Below, piece by piece: positions 8,460-15,900 of a DNA stretch of 64,000 nt (within the stretch, counting starts at the first letter, position 1; every line of letters begins with the position of its first letter). The notes under the pieces were generated by a model. The model worked only from the letters and a program-made list of their open reading frames with translations, did not search any database and was not told the DNA's origin. The position numbers and the translations under genes were made by a program. Origin of the DNA: DATFQE01 sp963739085 (GTDB lineage Bacteria > Actinomycetota > Thermoleophilia > Gaiellales > Gaiellaceae); assembly GCA_963739085.1 (NCBI GenBank), contig CAVTZA010000012.1, positions 310,001-374,000 on the forward strand, read 5' to 3'.

Positions 8460-8768
8460 ATGCCGGCCGCCGCGCCTCGGATCCCGCGTCGCGTTCTCGA
8501 GGCGCTGGTACGGCTCGACGATCGCACCGTGCCGATCGCCGAGACCTACCGCCGCGTGGCGGTTGTAGCCGAGCGGCACGGCTACACGCGTCCGAGCTAC
8601 CAGCGCATTCGCGTCCTCGTGCACCAGGCAAGACGTGCGCGGTTGGGCCCGAGCACGACGACCGTGCTGCTCGAGGTCATGGCCTTCAGCCGTCCCGCCG
8701 ATGCCCTCATCGACCACGCCGTCGGCATCCCGCTCCCCTCACGTCGAAGCCGCCAGAGCTCCAAGTAA
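8460..8768 (+). CDS. Small basic orphan protein between two palindromes
   Basis: This 102-aa protein starts at ATG 8460 with a modest GGAGA 9 nt upstream. Its middle (about residues 10-58: RRVLEALVRLDDRTVPIAE through RPSYQRIRVLVHQAR) is predicted helical and could form a helix-turn-helix. The C-terminus is low complexity. Its stop codon is the TAA inside palindrome copy 2. No family was recognised. The gene plus two palindromes forms a 404-bp unit that could be a self-regulated gene or a small mobile cassette. Confidence 0.5.
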   Translation: MPAAAPRIPRRVLEALVRLDDRTVPIAETYRRVAVVAERHGYTRPSYQRIRVLVHQARRARLGPSTTTVLLEVMAFSRPADALIDHAVGIPLPSRRSRQSSK

Positions 8769-8783
8769 CACTGTGTTACTAGG
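8761..8783. promoter_or_regulatory. Palindrome copy 2
   Basis: CCAAGTAACACTGTGTTACT followed by AGG: the same palindrome as at 8380-8402 with one arm mismatch. It supplies the stop codon of the 102-aa gene and lies 15 bp beyond the end of the minus-strand reductase gene. Confidence 0.7.
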
Positions 8784-8797
8784 GTTGGAAGGCGGCC

Positions 8798-9817
8798 TTA
8801 GCTGCGGTCGGCGACCTTGACCAGCGCCTTGCCGCGATTCTCGCCGTTCAGCATCCCGATGAAGGCCTTCGGGGCGTTCTCCAGGCCCTCGGTGACGTGC
8901 TCCGTCCAGTGGATCTTGCCCTCGGCGACCCAGCGCGCAAGGCGCGGGGCCGCCTCGGCGAAGCGATGGGCGTAGTCGTTGACGAGGAAGCCCTCCATCC
9001 GTGCACGGGAGACGATCAGCGCGCCGGGGTGGAACGTCGGCTCCGGGCGCTCGAGGTTGTACTGCGAGACCTGCCCACAGATGACGATCCTGGCGCGGAG
9101 GTTCAGCCGCGGGACGACCGACTGGAGGATCTCGCCGCCGACGTTGTCGAAGAACACGTCGACGCCGTCCGGACACGCCTCCTTCAGCGCGGCGCGCACC
9201 TCCTCGCCCTTGTAGTCGATCCCGACGTCGTAGCCGTGAAGCCGGCACTCCTTGCACTTCTCGGGCCCGCCCGCGATCCCGACCGTGCGGCAGCCGGCGA
9301 TCTTGGCGATCTGGCCGACGATCTGGCCGACAGCGCCGGCCGCGCCAGACACCACCACCGTGTCGCCGGGCTTCGGCCGCCCCACGTCGAGCAGGCCGAA
9401 GTACGCCGTGAGGCCGGTCGCCCCCACCGCGTGCAGCGCCAGGGTCGGCGGGTCGAGGAAGTCGGGGACGGGCCGCACCGAGCCCGCCCGGGCGACCGCG
9501 TAGTCCTGCCACCCCAGCTGGCCGACGACGAGGTCGCCGGGCGAGTAGCGAGGGTCGTTGCTCTCGACGACCTCGCCGACCGCCTGTGCGGTCATCACGT
9601 CGCCGACCTCCAGGCCCTTCGCATACGAGCGCTGCGTGCTCATGCGCCCACGCTGGTAGGGATCGACCGACACCCACAGGTTGCGGGCGAGGATCTCGCC
9701 GGGACCGGGCTCGCCGACCTCCGACTCGTCGACGGCGAAGTCGTCCTCCGTCGGGAACCCGACCGGCCGGGACGCCATCGTCACCCGCCGGTTTCGAGTG
9801 TCTACCTGAACTGCCAT
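8798..9817 (-). CDS. NADP-dependent oxidoreductase, CurA / leukotriene B4 dehydrogenase type
   Basis: This 339-aa MDR protein has SVDPYQRGRM (about 45-54), GAAGAVGQIVGQIAK (about 153-167) and FFDNVGGEIL, signatures of the CurA/prostaglandin reductase branch, which reduces activated alkenes such as 2-enals and enones with NADPH. No zinc ligands are present. ATG 9817 overlaps the end of the upstream dehydrogenase by 16 bases, so the two are co-transcribed. It probably reduces an unsaturated intermediate of the neighbouring hydroxyacyl pathway. Confidence 0.85.
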   Translation of the reverse strand: MAVQVDTRNRRVTMASRPVGFPTEDDFAVDESEVGEPGPGEILARNLWVSVDPYQRGRMSTQRSYAKGLEVGDVMTAQAVGEVVESNDPRYSPGDLVVGQLGWQDYAVARAGSVRPVPDFLDPPTLALHAVGATGLTAYFGLLDVGRPKPGDTVVVSGAAGAVGQIVGQIAKIAGCRTVGIAGGPEKCKECRLHGYDVGIDYKGEEVRAALKEACPDGVDVFFDNVGGEILQSVVPRLNLRARIVICGQVSQYNLERPEPTFHPGALIVSRARMEGFLVNDYAHRFAEAAPRLARWVAEGKIHWTEHVTEGLENAPKAFIGMLNGENRGKALVKVADRS

Positions 9818-11011
9818 GAGCCGCCTCCCTCGAACTCCTTCAGGATCCGCCGGCTGACGACCATACGGTGGACCTCGTCGGGCCCGTCGTAGATCCGCCC
9901 GCCCCGTGCGTGCGTGGCCATCGTCGCCAGCGGGCGTGCGATCCGTGAGGCCGAGCGCACCGTGCACCTGGATGGCGCGGTCGATCACGTCGTTGAGCGC
10001 TCCCGCCGCGAAGAACTTGATCAGCGAGATCTCGACACGCGCCTCGCTGTCGCCGTCGATCTTGTGCGCGGCATCGAGCGTCATCAGCCGGCAGGCCTGG
10101 ATCTCGGCCGCCGAGTCGGCGATCCAGTTCTGGACGGTCTGCTTGTCGGCGAGCCGCGAGCCGAAGCTCTCGCGCTCGAGCGCGCGACGGCAGAGGAGCT
10201 CGAATGCGCGCTCCATCTGGCCGAGCCAGCGCATCACGTGGTGGATCCGGCCGGGCCCGAGCCGCTTCTGCGCGATCCGGAACCCCGCGCCCACCTCGCC
10301 GAGCGTGTTCTCAATCGGCACGCGCACGCCGGTGTAGTCCACCTCGCAGTGGGTCGTCCAGCCTCGGCCGCGGTGGCCGAAGATGGGCACGGGCCTGATC
10401 TCGATGCCCGGCGAGTCGGCGGGGACGAGGATCTGCGTCGCCCGCAGGTGCGGGTCGGCGTCCGGATCGGTGACCGCCATCAGGATCGCGAACGCAGCGC
10501 CCTCGGCGCCCGACGAGAACCACTTGCGGCCGTCGATCACCCACTCGTCTCCGTCGCGGACCGCGCGCGTCTTCAGCCCCGTCGGGTCGGATCCGGACAC
10601 GTCCGGCTCGGTCATCGAGAAGAACGAGCGGACGTCGCCGGCGACGAGCGGCCGCAGCCAGCGCTCCTTTTGCTCGTCGGTTCCGAACAGGTGGAGGATC
10701 TCGCCGTTGCCGGCGTCAGGGGCCTGGCAGCCGAAGACGAGCTGGGCCCAGACGCTGCGGCCGATCTCCTCGTTGAGGTACGCGTAGACGAGAAAGCCCT
10801 GTCCGGTTCCGCCCGCCTCCGGCGGCAGGTGCGGCGCCCACAGACCCGCGTCCCGCGCCGCGGCTCGGAGCTCGAGCACGAGCCTCTCGGCGGCATCGTC
10901 CTCGCGGTCGAGGTCGGCCTCGACCGGATAGAGGTGCTCCTCCATGAAAGCCCGGTAGCGCTCGCGCAGCTCGGCGAGCCCGGGCGGTGGAGCTAGTTCC
11001 GTCACCGCCAC
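9802..11011 (-). CDS. Acyl-CoA dehydrogenase, ACAD10/11 (LvaC-like) type, apparent frameshift
   Basis: After correction this is a 402-aa dehydrogenase with SMTEPDVSGSDPT (about 134-146), IIHHVMR-like RIHHVMRWLGQ, RESFGSRLADKQ and a C-terminus reading RIYDGPDEVHRMVVSRR. The GPDEVH form is typical of ACAD10/11 and bacterial LvaC, which act on 4-phosphoacyl-CoA. One extra base at about 9931 breaks the frame between TDRTP and LATMATHARGG; both halves are otherwise intact. It is divergent from an operon holding an APH-type kinase and a DUF6285-like protein, which are the LvaA and LvaB equivalents. The start is GTG 11011. Confidence 0.8.
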
Positions 11012-11030
11012 GGGGTTAGCATCGCATGCC
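11012..11030. promoter_or_regulatory. Compact bidirectional promoter
   Basis: Nineteen bases separate divergent GTG starts at 11011 (minus) and 11031 (plus). On the plus strand TAGCAT (11017-11022) lies 8 nt before the start. On the minus strand GATGCT occupies nearly the same bases, 6 nt before its start. This mirrors the arrangement at 1030-1047. Confidence 0.5.
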
Positions 11031-11996
11031 GTGCGCCTCGGCTTCTACATGGGGTACGCCCCACCCGGAACGAACCCGCTCGAACTGATCGAGCTGGCCC
11101 AGGAAGCCGAGCGCATCGGCTACGACTCCGCCTGGGCCGCGGAGGCCTGGGGAACGGACGCGGTCAGCGTCCTCTCCTGGCTCGCGGCCACGACCTCGAC
11201 GATCAAGGTCGGCACGGCGATCCTCCAGATCCCGGCGCGGACGCCGGCCAACACGGCCATGACCGCCGCCACGCTCGACCTCATGTCGGGCGGGCGCTTC
11301 CTGCTCGGCCTCGGGACCTCCGGCCCGCAGGTCGTGGAGGGCTGGCACGGCGAGCCCTGGGGCAAGCCCCTCGGCAAGACCCGCGAGTACGTCGAGCTCG
11401 TGCGGGCTGCGCTCCGTCGCGAGACGATCGAGTTCGACGGCGAGCACTACACCGTCCCGTACCGCGGCAACGGCGCGACCGGCCTGGGCAAGCCGCTCAA
11501 GCTGATGGCACGGCCCCTTCGTGCGGACATCCCCATCTACCTCGCCTCGCTGCGGCGCCGGTCGGTGGAACTCACCGCGGAGATCGCCGACGGGTGGCTC
11601 CCGATCTTCTTCTCGCCCGAGCGCGCCCGGGACGTCTTCCCGGTTCCGTTCGAACGCGACGGCCTCGACATCGTCCCGGCCGTACCGGCCGTCCTCTCGG
11701 ACGACGTCGAGTCGGCACGCGACGCGCTCAAGGGCTACTACGCCCTCTACGTCGGTGGGATGGGCCCCCGCGGCGGGAACTTCTACAACGAGCTCGCGTG
11801 CGAGTACGGCTACGAGGAGGCCGCCGCGACGATCCAGGACCTCTACCTCGACGGCAGGCATCGAGACGCCGCTGCCGCCGTTCCGGACGAGCTCGTCGAC
11901 GAGCTCGCGCTGGTCGGGCCGAAGGAGCGCATCGCGGAGCGTCTCGAGGCCTGGAAGGAGTCGGGCGCGACCACGCTCCTCGTCTCGACGCCGTGA
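11031..11996 (+). CDS. Luciferase-like (LLM class) F420-dependent oxidoreductase
   Basis: This 321-aa TIM-barrel protein starts MRLGFYMGYAPP and contains GYDSAWAAEAWG (about 31-42), LDLMSGGRFLLGLG (about 83-96) and a C-terminal GPKERIAERLEAW segment. These are family hallmarks of F420- or FMN-using LLM enzymes. The F420 type is inferred from an actinobacterial setting; the sequence alone does not exclude FMN. It is the first gene of the plus-strand operon with the SDR and kinase and probably performs a hydride transfer on a pathway intermediate. Confidence 0.75.
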   Translation: MRLGFYMGYAPPGTNPLELIELAQEAERIGYDSAWAAEAWGTDAVSVLSWLAATTSTIKVGTAILQIPARTPANTAMTAATLDLMSGGRFLLGLGTSGPQVVEGWHGEPWGKPLGKTREYVELVRAALRRETIEFDGEHYTVPYRGNGATGLGKPLKLMARPLRADIPIYLASLRRRSVELTAEIADGWLPIFFSPERARDVFPVPFERDGLDIVPAVPAVLSDDVESARDALKGYYALYVGGMGPRGGNFYNELACEYGYEEAAATIQDLYLDGRHRDAAAAVPDELVDELALVGPKERIAERLEAWKESGATTLLVSTP

Positions 11997-12029
11997 CGCG
12001 GCGTCGCTCCGAGCGGTGGCGGAGGCGCT

Positions 12030-12794
12030 GTGAGCCTCTTCGACCTGAGCGGCAAGACCGCGATCGTCACCGGCGGCGGCAAGGGGATCGGACGCCAGAT
12101 GGCGCAGGGCCTCGCCGAGGCGGGCGCCAACCTCGTCCTCTGCGCCCGCGACGCGGGGCGCTGCGAGCAGGCCGCGGCCGAGCTCGAGCAGCTGGGCGTG
12201 CGAGCGCTCGGGCTGGGCTGCGACGTCCGCGATCCCGACCAGGTTCAGGCGGTCGTGCGCACGACGGTGGAGGAGCTCGGCGGCGTCGACGTGCTCGTCA
12301 ACAACGCCGGCACGGTCTGGGGCGCGAGCCCCGAGGAGATGCCGCTCGAGGGCTGGCAGAAGGTGATCGACGTCAACCTCACCGGGGTGTTCCTCTTCGC
12401 CCAGGCCGCAGGCCGGGTGATGATCGAGCGGAAAGGCGGCGCGATCGTGAACATCGCCTCCGTCGCCGGCCTGCAGGGCGGCCCGCCGGAGATCGTGAAC
12501 ACGATCGTCTACAACGCGAGCAAGGGCGGCGTGATCGCCTTCACCCGCGACCTCGCCTGCAAGTGGGCGCAGCACGGGATCCGCGTCAACGCGATCGCGC
12601 CGGGCTGGTTCCCGTCGGACATGTCCGGCTACGTGCTCGACCGGCACGCCGACGAGCTCAAGCGCCACATCCCGCTCGGCCGCTTCGGCGGCCCGCACGA
12701 TCTCGAGGGCGTGGTCGTCTTTCTGGCGTCGGACGCGTCCGCATACGTGACGGGCCATACCCTCGTCGTGGACGGAGGCGAATCGGCCTGGTAG
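12030..12794 (+). CDS. SDR-family oxidoreductase (LvaD-like position)
   Basis: This 254-aa short-chain dehydrogenase has TGGGKGIG (about 12-19), NNAGTVWG, NIASVAG, YNASKGG and PGWFPSDMS, followed by the family-typical C-terminus GHTLVVDGGESAW. GTG 12030 has GGAGG 6-10 nt upstream. In Lva-type operons an SDR (LvaD) oxidises or reduces the hydroxyacyl-CoA, so a similar job is inferred here, but SDR substrate cannot be read from sequence. Confidence 0.85.
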   Translation: MSLFDLSGKTAIVTGGGKGIGRQMAQGLAEAGANLVLCARDAGRCEQAAAELEQLGVRALGLGCDVRDPDQVQAVVRTTVEELGGVDVLVNNAGTVWGASPEEMPLEGWQKVIDVNLTGVFLFAQAAGRVMIERKGGAIVNIASVAGLQGGPPEIVNTIVYNASKGGVIAFTRDLACKWAQHGIRVNAIAPGWFPSDMSGYVLDRHADELKRHIPLGRFGGPHDLEGVVVFLASDASAYVTGHTLVVDGGESAW

Positions 12795-13720
12795 CCGACC
12801 TCGGGTGGGCGCGCGAGCTCGAGGAGCGGCTCGGCCTCCGCGTCGAGTCGATGAGGCTTCTGGCCGGCGGCGCCTCGAAGGAGGCGTGGGCCGTGCAAGC
12901 GAACGGCGACGACCTGCTCGTGCGGCGAGCCGCGGGCGGGGTCATCCACACGGCGACGCTCTCGCTCGGGGAGGAGTTCGAAGTGCTGCAGGCGGCGGCC
13001 GGCGCAGGCGTTCGGGTGCCGCGCCCCGTCGCCTACCTCGGCGAGCTCGGCGGGCGCGAGGCGTTCGCGATGGAGCTGGTCCACGGCGAGACGATCGGCC
13101 GCCGGATCGCCCGGAACCCGCCGCCGGGCCTCGAGACCCAGCTTGCCGACGAGCTGGCGAAGATCCATGCGATCCCGGCGGAACGGCTGCCGTTCCTGCG
13201 CGGCGGCGACGTGCTCGCCCGCTTCGAAGGGGAGCTCGACTCGGTCGGCGACCCGCATCCGGCGATCGAGTACGGATTGTGGTGGCTGCGCGAGCACCGG
13301 CCGGAGCCGCTGCCGGACGTCGTCTCCCACGGCGACTTCCGGATCGGGAACGTCGTCGTCTCGGAACGCGGCCTCGAGTACCTGCTCGACTGGGAGTTCG
13401 CGCACCTTTCCGACCCGCGCGAGGACCTCGCCTGGCCGATCGTCCGCGCCTGGCGCTTCGGCGCGGACGAGCGCAAGCTCGGCGGAGTCGGCGAGCTCGA
13501 GCCGTATCTCGCGCGCTACGCGGAGCTGACCGGACGCGACGTGCCCGCGGGCGACCTGTTCTGGTGGGAGGTGCTCGGCAACGTCAAGTGGGCCGTGGGC
13601 TGCCTCACCCAGTGCCGACGCCACCTCACCGGCGTCGACCGCAGCGTCGAGTACGCCGTGCTGGGCAGGATGGCGGCGGAGATGGAGTACGAGCTGCTGG
13701 ACCTCCTCGATGGGCGATAG
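12788..13720 (+). CDS. APH-family phosphotransferase (LvaA-like kinase), probable CTG start
   Basis: This protein-kinase-fold phosphotransferase of about 310 aa has the catalytic loop VVSHGDFRIGNVVV (about 177-190) and metal-binding LLDWEFAHLSDPREDL (about 196-211), both in ACAD10/FadE36 form. Such kinases phosphorylate the 4-hydroxyl of acyl-CoAs. The homologous N-terminus (LGWARELEERLG) begins before any ATG, GTG or TTG. CTG 12788 has GGAGG nine bases upstream and overlaps the SDR end, so it is the best start; ATG 12851 would cut the conserved first helix. The next gene overlaps its 3' end by 11 bases. Confidence 0.8.
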   Translation: MVADLGWARELEERLGLRVESMRLLAGGASKEAWAVQANGDDLLVRRAAGGVIHTATLSLGEEFEVLQAAAGAGVRVPRPVAYLGELGGREAFAMELVHGETIGRRIARNPPPGLETQLADELAKIHAIPAERLPFLRGGDVLARFEGELDSVGDPHPAIEYGLWWLREHRPEPLPDVVSHGDFRIGNVVVSERGLEYLLDWEFAHLSDPREDLAWPIVRAWRFGADERKLGGVGELEPYLARYAELTGRDVPAGDLFWWEVLGNVKWAVGCLTQCRRHLTGVDRSVEYAVLGRMAAEMEYELLDLLDGR

Positions 13721-14015
13721 GCCGCACGCGGACGAGCTGCTCGAGGCCGTCTGGGAGTTTCTCTCGGGCGAGATCCTCCCGACGCTCGACGACCAGCGGC
13801 TCAAGTTCCGGACACTCGTCGCGATGAACGCGCTCGGGATCGCGCGACGCGAGCTCGAGGCCGAGGAGGGCGGGCTCGGGCCGGAGGAGCTGCGGGCGCT
13901 CGCCGCGAGGATCCGCGCCGGCGACGTCCCCGACGACACGCACGCCGTCCTGAAGGAGCACGTCGCCGCGAAGCTCCGGATCTCGAACCCGCAGTACCTC
14001 GAGCGCTACGAGTGA
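13710..14015 (+). CDS. DUF6285-like protein (LvaB-like partner)
   Basis: This 101-aa, helix-rich protein reads PHADELLEAVWEFLSGEILP at its start and RLKFRTLVAMNALGIARREL in the middle. That pattern matches small proteins encoded next to ACAD10-type phosphotransferases, named DUF6285 from memory. In Pseudomonas the equivalent LvaB is needed for kinase activity of LvaA. Overlaps on both sides (ATG within the kinase gene; GTGA with the next) support co-translation and a complex with the kinase. Confidence 0.7.
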   Translation: MGDRPHADELLEAVWEFLSGEILPTLDDQRLKFRTLVAMNALGIARRELEAEEGGLGPEELRALAARIRAGDVPDDTHAVLKEHVAAKLRISNPQYLERYE

Positions 14016-14671
14016 GCCGCCGCCGCATCTATCTGATGCGACACGCGCAGGTCGCGTACTTCGAGAACGGACGGCCGCTGCGCCCCGACCTCGTGCCCCT
14101 CACCGAGGAGGGCCGGCGGCAGGCACGATCAGCGGCGGAGCTCCTCGCCGGCATCGGGTTCGACCGCGTCGTCACGAGCGGTCTCCCCCGCACGCTCGAG
14201 ACCGCGCGGATCGTGGCGCCAGATAGTGAGCCCGAGTCCTGGGCGGACCTGCGCGAGATCGAGTCCGGCCGGCTCGGCGAGATCCCCGAGGACGAGCTCG
14301 AGGCGGCCTTCGTCGAGGCCTGGCGCGACGTCGTTCCCGAGGAGACGCGCTTCCTCGGCGGCGAGACGATCGCGTCCTTGCTCGACCGCGTGCTCCCGGC
14401 CGTCGATCGGATCGTCGCCGACCCCGAGTGGGATGTCCTGCTCGCCGTCCTGCACGGCGGCGTGAACCGCGCGATCCTGTCCTACGCGCTCACAGGCGGG
14501 CGCGCGTTCCTCGGGAACTTCGAGCAAGCGCCAGGCTGCGTAAACGTCCTCGACGTCGGCGACGACTGGGTGGTGCGGGCCGTGAACCACACACCCTGGG
14601 ATCCCACGCACGTCCGCGGGCGGCTGCGCACGATGGAGGAGCTCTGGGCGGAGTTCAGGGCCGGGGCCTGA
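14012..14671 (+). CDS. Histidine phosphatase family protein
   Basis: This 219-aa protein begins with the phosphoglycerate-mutase-type motif YLMRHAQ (about 7-13), whose His is the phospho-acceptor, and has the second catalytic His in LLAVLHGGVNRAI (about 146-158) plus a Glu in EIESGRLGE. It would remove phosphate from a small molecule or acyl-CoA. Placed directly after the kinase and its partner, it could undo or complete hydroxyl phosphorylation. This link is inferred from position only. Confidence 0.8.
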   Translation: MSRRRIYLMRHAQVAYFENGRPLRPDLVPLTEEGRRQARSAAELLAGIGFDRVVTSGLPRTLETARIVAPDSEPESWADLREIESGRLGEIPEDELEAAFVEAWRDVVPEETRFLGGETIASLLDRVLPAVDRIVADPEWDVLLAVLHGGVNRAILSYALTGGRAFLGNFEQAPGCVNVLDVGDDWVVRAVNHTPWDPTHVRGRLRTMEELWAEFRAGA

Positions 14672-15257
14672 GGCTCTCGAGCCGCTCGCGGATCGCGCGC
14701 CGGGCGTCGGCGAAGACCGCCTCGTCCTCGAAGAGCTGGTAGCGCGCGTTCGCGGCCTGGGCGAAGGCGTCGAGCTCGAACGCGAGCTCCTTCGCGCTCA
14801 GGTCCTGCAGGATCTCGCCCGACTGCTGGGCCTGTTCGACGGCGTGCTCGAGGTACGACACCCAGGTTCCGAGCATCTGGTGGATCCGGTCCCGGACCGG
14901 GCCCGGCCGACGGTTGAACTCGAACGAGGCGGCGGCGAAGAAGCACCCGCCCGGAAAGACCTGCCGCTGGGTGTAGTCCACCATGTTCTCGCAGAGGGCC
15001 CACACCCTGGCGAGACCCCTCGGCGCCTCACGGGCCGGTGCGATCACCTCGCGGACGAACAGCTCGGCGGCGTGGTCGACCGTCGCCAGCTGCAGCTCCT
15101 CCTTGGAGCCGAAGTGGGCGAAGAGGCCGCTCTTGCTCATGCCGGTCGCCTCCGCGAGCCGGCCGATCGACAGCGGCTCGAGGCCCTCCTCGGTGGCGAG
15201 CGACGCGGCCACGTCCAGGATTGCATATCTGGTGCGCTCGCCCTTTGTCTTCAGCAC
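14655..15257 (-). CDS. TetR/AcrR-family transcriptional regulator
   Basis: This 200-aa regulator has an N-terminal helix-turn-helix (about 12-58: ILDVAASLATEEGLEPLSI then RLAEATGMSKSGLFAHFGS) and a C-terminal ligand domain of the TetR_C type. GTG 15257 is preceded by TAGAAT on the minus strand. An ACGATCGT sequence overlaps the start codon, and an identical one lies in the promoter of the divergent VOC gene, so it very likely represses both itself and that gene. Its 3' end overlaps the phosphatase gene by 17 bases. Confidence 0.9.
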   Translation of the reverse strand: MLKTKGERTRYAILDVAASLATEEGLEPLSIGRLAEATGMSKSGLFAHFGSKEELQLATVDHAAELFVREVIAPAREAPRGLARVWALCENMVDYTQRQVFPGGCFFAAASFEFNRRPGPVRDRIHQMLGTWVSYLEHAVEQAQQSGEILQDLSAKELAFELDAFAQAANARYQLFEDEAVFADARRAIRERLESLRPRP

Positions 15258-15263
15258 GATCGT
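15256..15263. promoter_or_regulatory. Operator-like ACGATCGT at tetR start
   Basis: An 8-bp perfect palindrome at the first codon of the TetR gene, downstream of its TAGAAT -10 box (15272-15267, minus strand). It is identical to 15320-15327. Confidence 0.6.
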
Positions 15264-15306
15264 CCGATTCTACCAGCTTCGGATCCGATATTCCATCTTG
15301 GGAGGC

Positions 15307-15335
15307 TTGACATAAAAGTACGATCGTTCTATTAT
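15307..15335 (+). promoter_or_regulatory. Consensus sigma-70 promoter with operator in the spacer
   Basis: TTGACA (15307-15312) and TATTAT (15330-15335) are separated by exactly 17 bp, the clearest -35/-10 pair in the window. The spacer holds ACGATCGT (15320-15327), the same palindrome as at the TetR start. Seven bases separate the -10 from ATG 15343, so the mRNA is probably leaderless. Repression by the adjacent TetR protein is inferred. Confidence 0.8.
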
Positions 15336-15342
15336 CGCCGAG

Positions 15343-15735
15343 ATGGAGATCGACCACCTCACTGTTCCGGTCTCGGACTACACCGCGGGCAAGGCGCTCT
15401 ACGAGCGTGCTCTCGCGCCGCTCGGACTCGTCGTCCTGCTCGACTGGCCCGACAGGCGGCGCGCGTACTTCGGCGTCAAGGGCGAGCCCAGCTCCGTCTG
15501 GATCGTGGAGTCGGGTACCCCGGGCACGCTGGACGTCACGCTGAGTGCGGAGAGCGCGGAGATCGTGGACTGGTTCTACTCCGCCGCGCTCGACGCGGCC
15601 GCGGAGGCAGTCCAGGAGCCCGGCTACCGCGGCGAGTACAACCGCGACTACTACGCCGCCCGAGTCCTCGACCCCGACGGCAACGTGCTCGAGGTCGTCC
15701 ATCGCCGCGCCGCCGACGAGCGCCGCGCCGCCTGA
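15343..15735 (+). CDS. VOC-family (glyoxalase/dioxygenase fold) protein
   Basis: This 130-aa protein has paired beta-alpha-beta-beta-beta modules: MEIDHLTVPVSDYTAGKALYE at the start with a metal-type His, and ARVLDPDGNVLEVVH at the end with the second His and Glu positions. VOC proteins include glyoxalase I, dioxygenases and antibiotic-resistance proteins. The substrate is unknown, but control by a divergent TetR gene suggests response to a small toxic molecule. Confidence 0.8.
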   Translation: MEIDHLTVPVSDYTAGKALYERALAPLGLVVLLDWPDRRRAYFGVKGEPSSVWIVESGTPGTLDVTLSAESAEIVDWFYSAALDAAAEAVQEPGYRGEYNRDYYAARVLDPDGNVLEVVHRRAADERRAA

Positions 15736-15756
15736 CCTGACACGTCCGCTATGGGC

Positions 15757-15781
15757 GCGTCTGGGGTCTGACCCCAGACGC
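15757..15781. repeat. Inverted repeat with GGGGTCTGACCCC core
   Basis: A perfect 12-bp-arm hairpin around a single T, between the convergent VOC and dehalogenase-like genes. GGGGTC-N-GACCCC motifs recur in intergenic DNA of many bacteria as REP-like repeats. It may also act as a bidirectional terminator. Confidence 0.6.
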
Positions 15782-15865
15782 GGCTGGAATGGACAGCCGC
15801 GGCCACGGGCCCCGGTCGCAACAGGCTCCCTTCCACGCGTAGCACTCGGGCCGCTGGGACAGGTC

Positions 15866-15881
15866 CAGGGTCTGACCCCTG
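15866..15881. repeat. Second GGGTCTGACCCC repeat
   Basis: CAGGGTCTGACCCCTG, a shorter relative of the hairpin at 15757-15781 in the same orientation, 20 bp from the end of the minus-strand gene. The pair of similar hairpins resembles a REP doublet. Confidence 0.5.
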
Positions 15882-15900
15882 ACATGACCCTTCGGGACGG

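Noticed and set aside
8380..8783. Insertion sequence
   Set aside because: There is no transposase-like protein and no target-site duplication; the repeats are palindromes rather than terminal inverted repeats of an IS.
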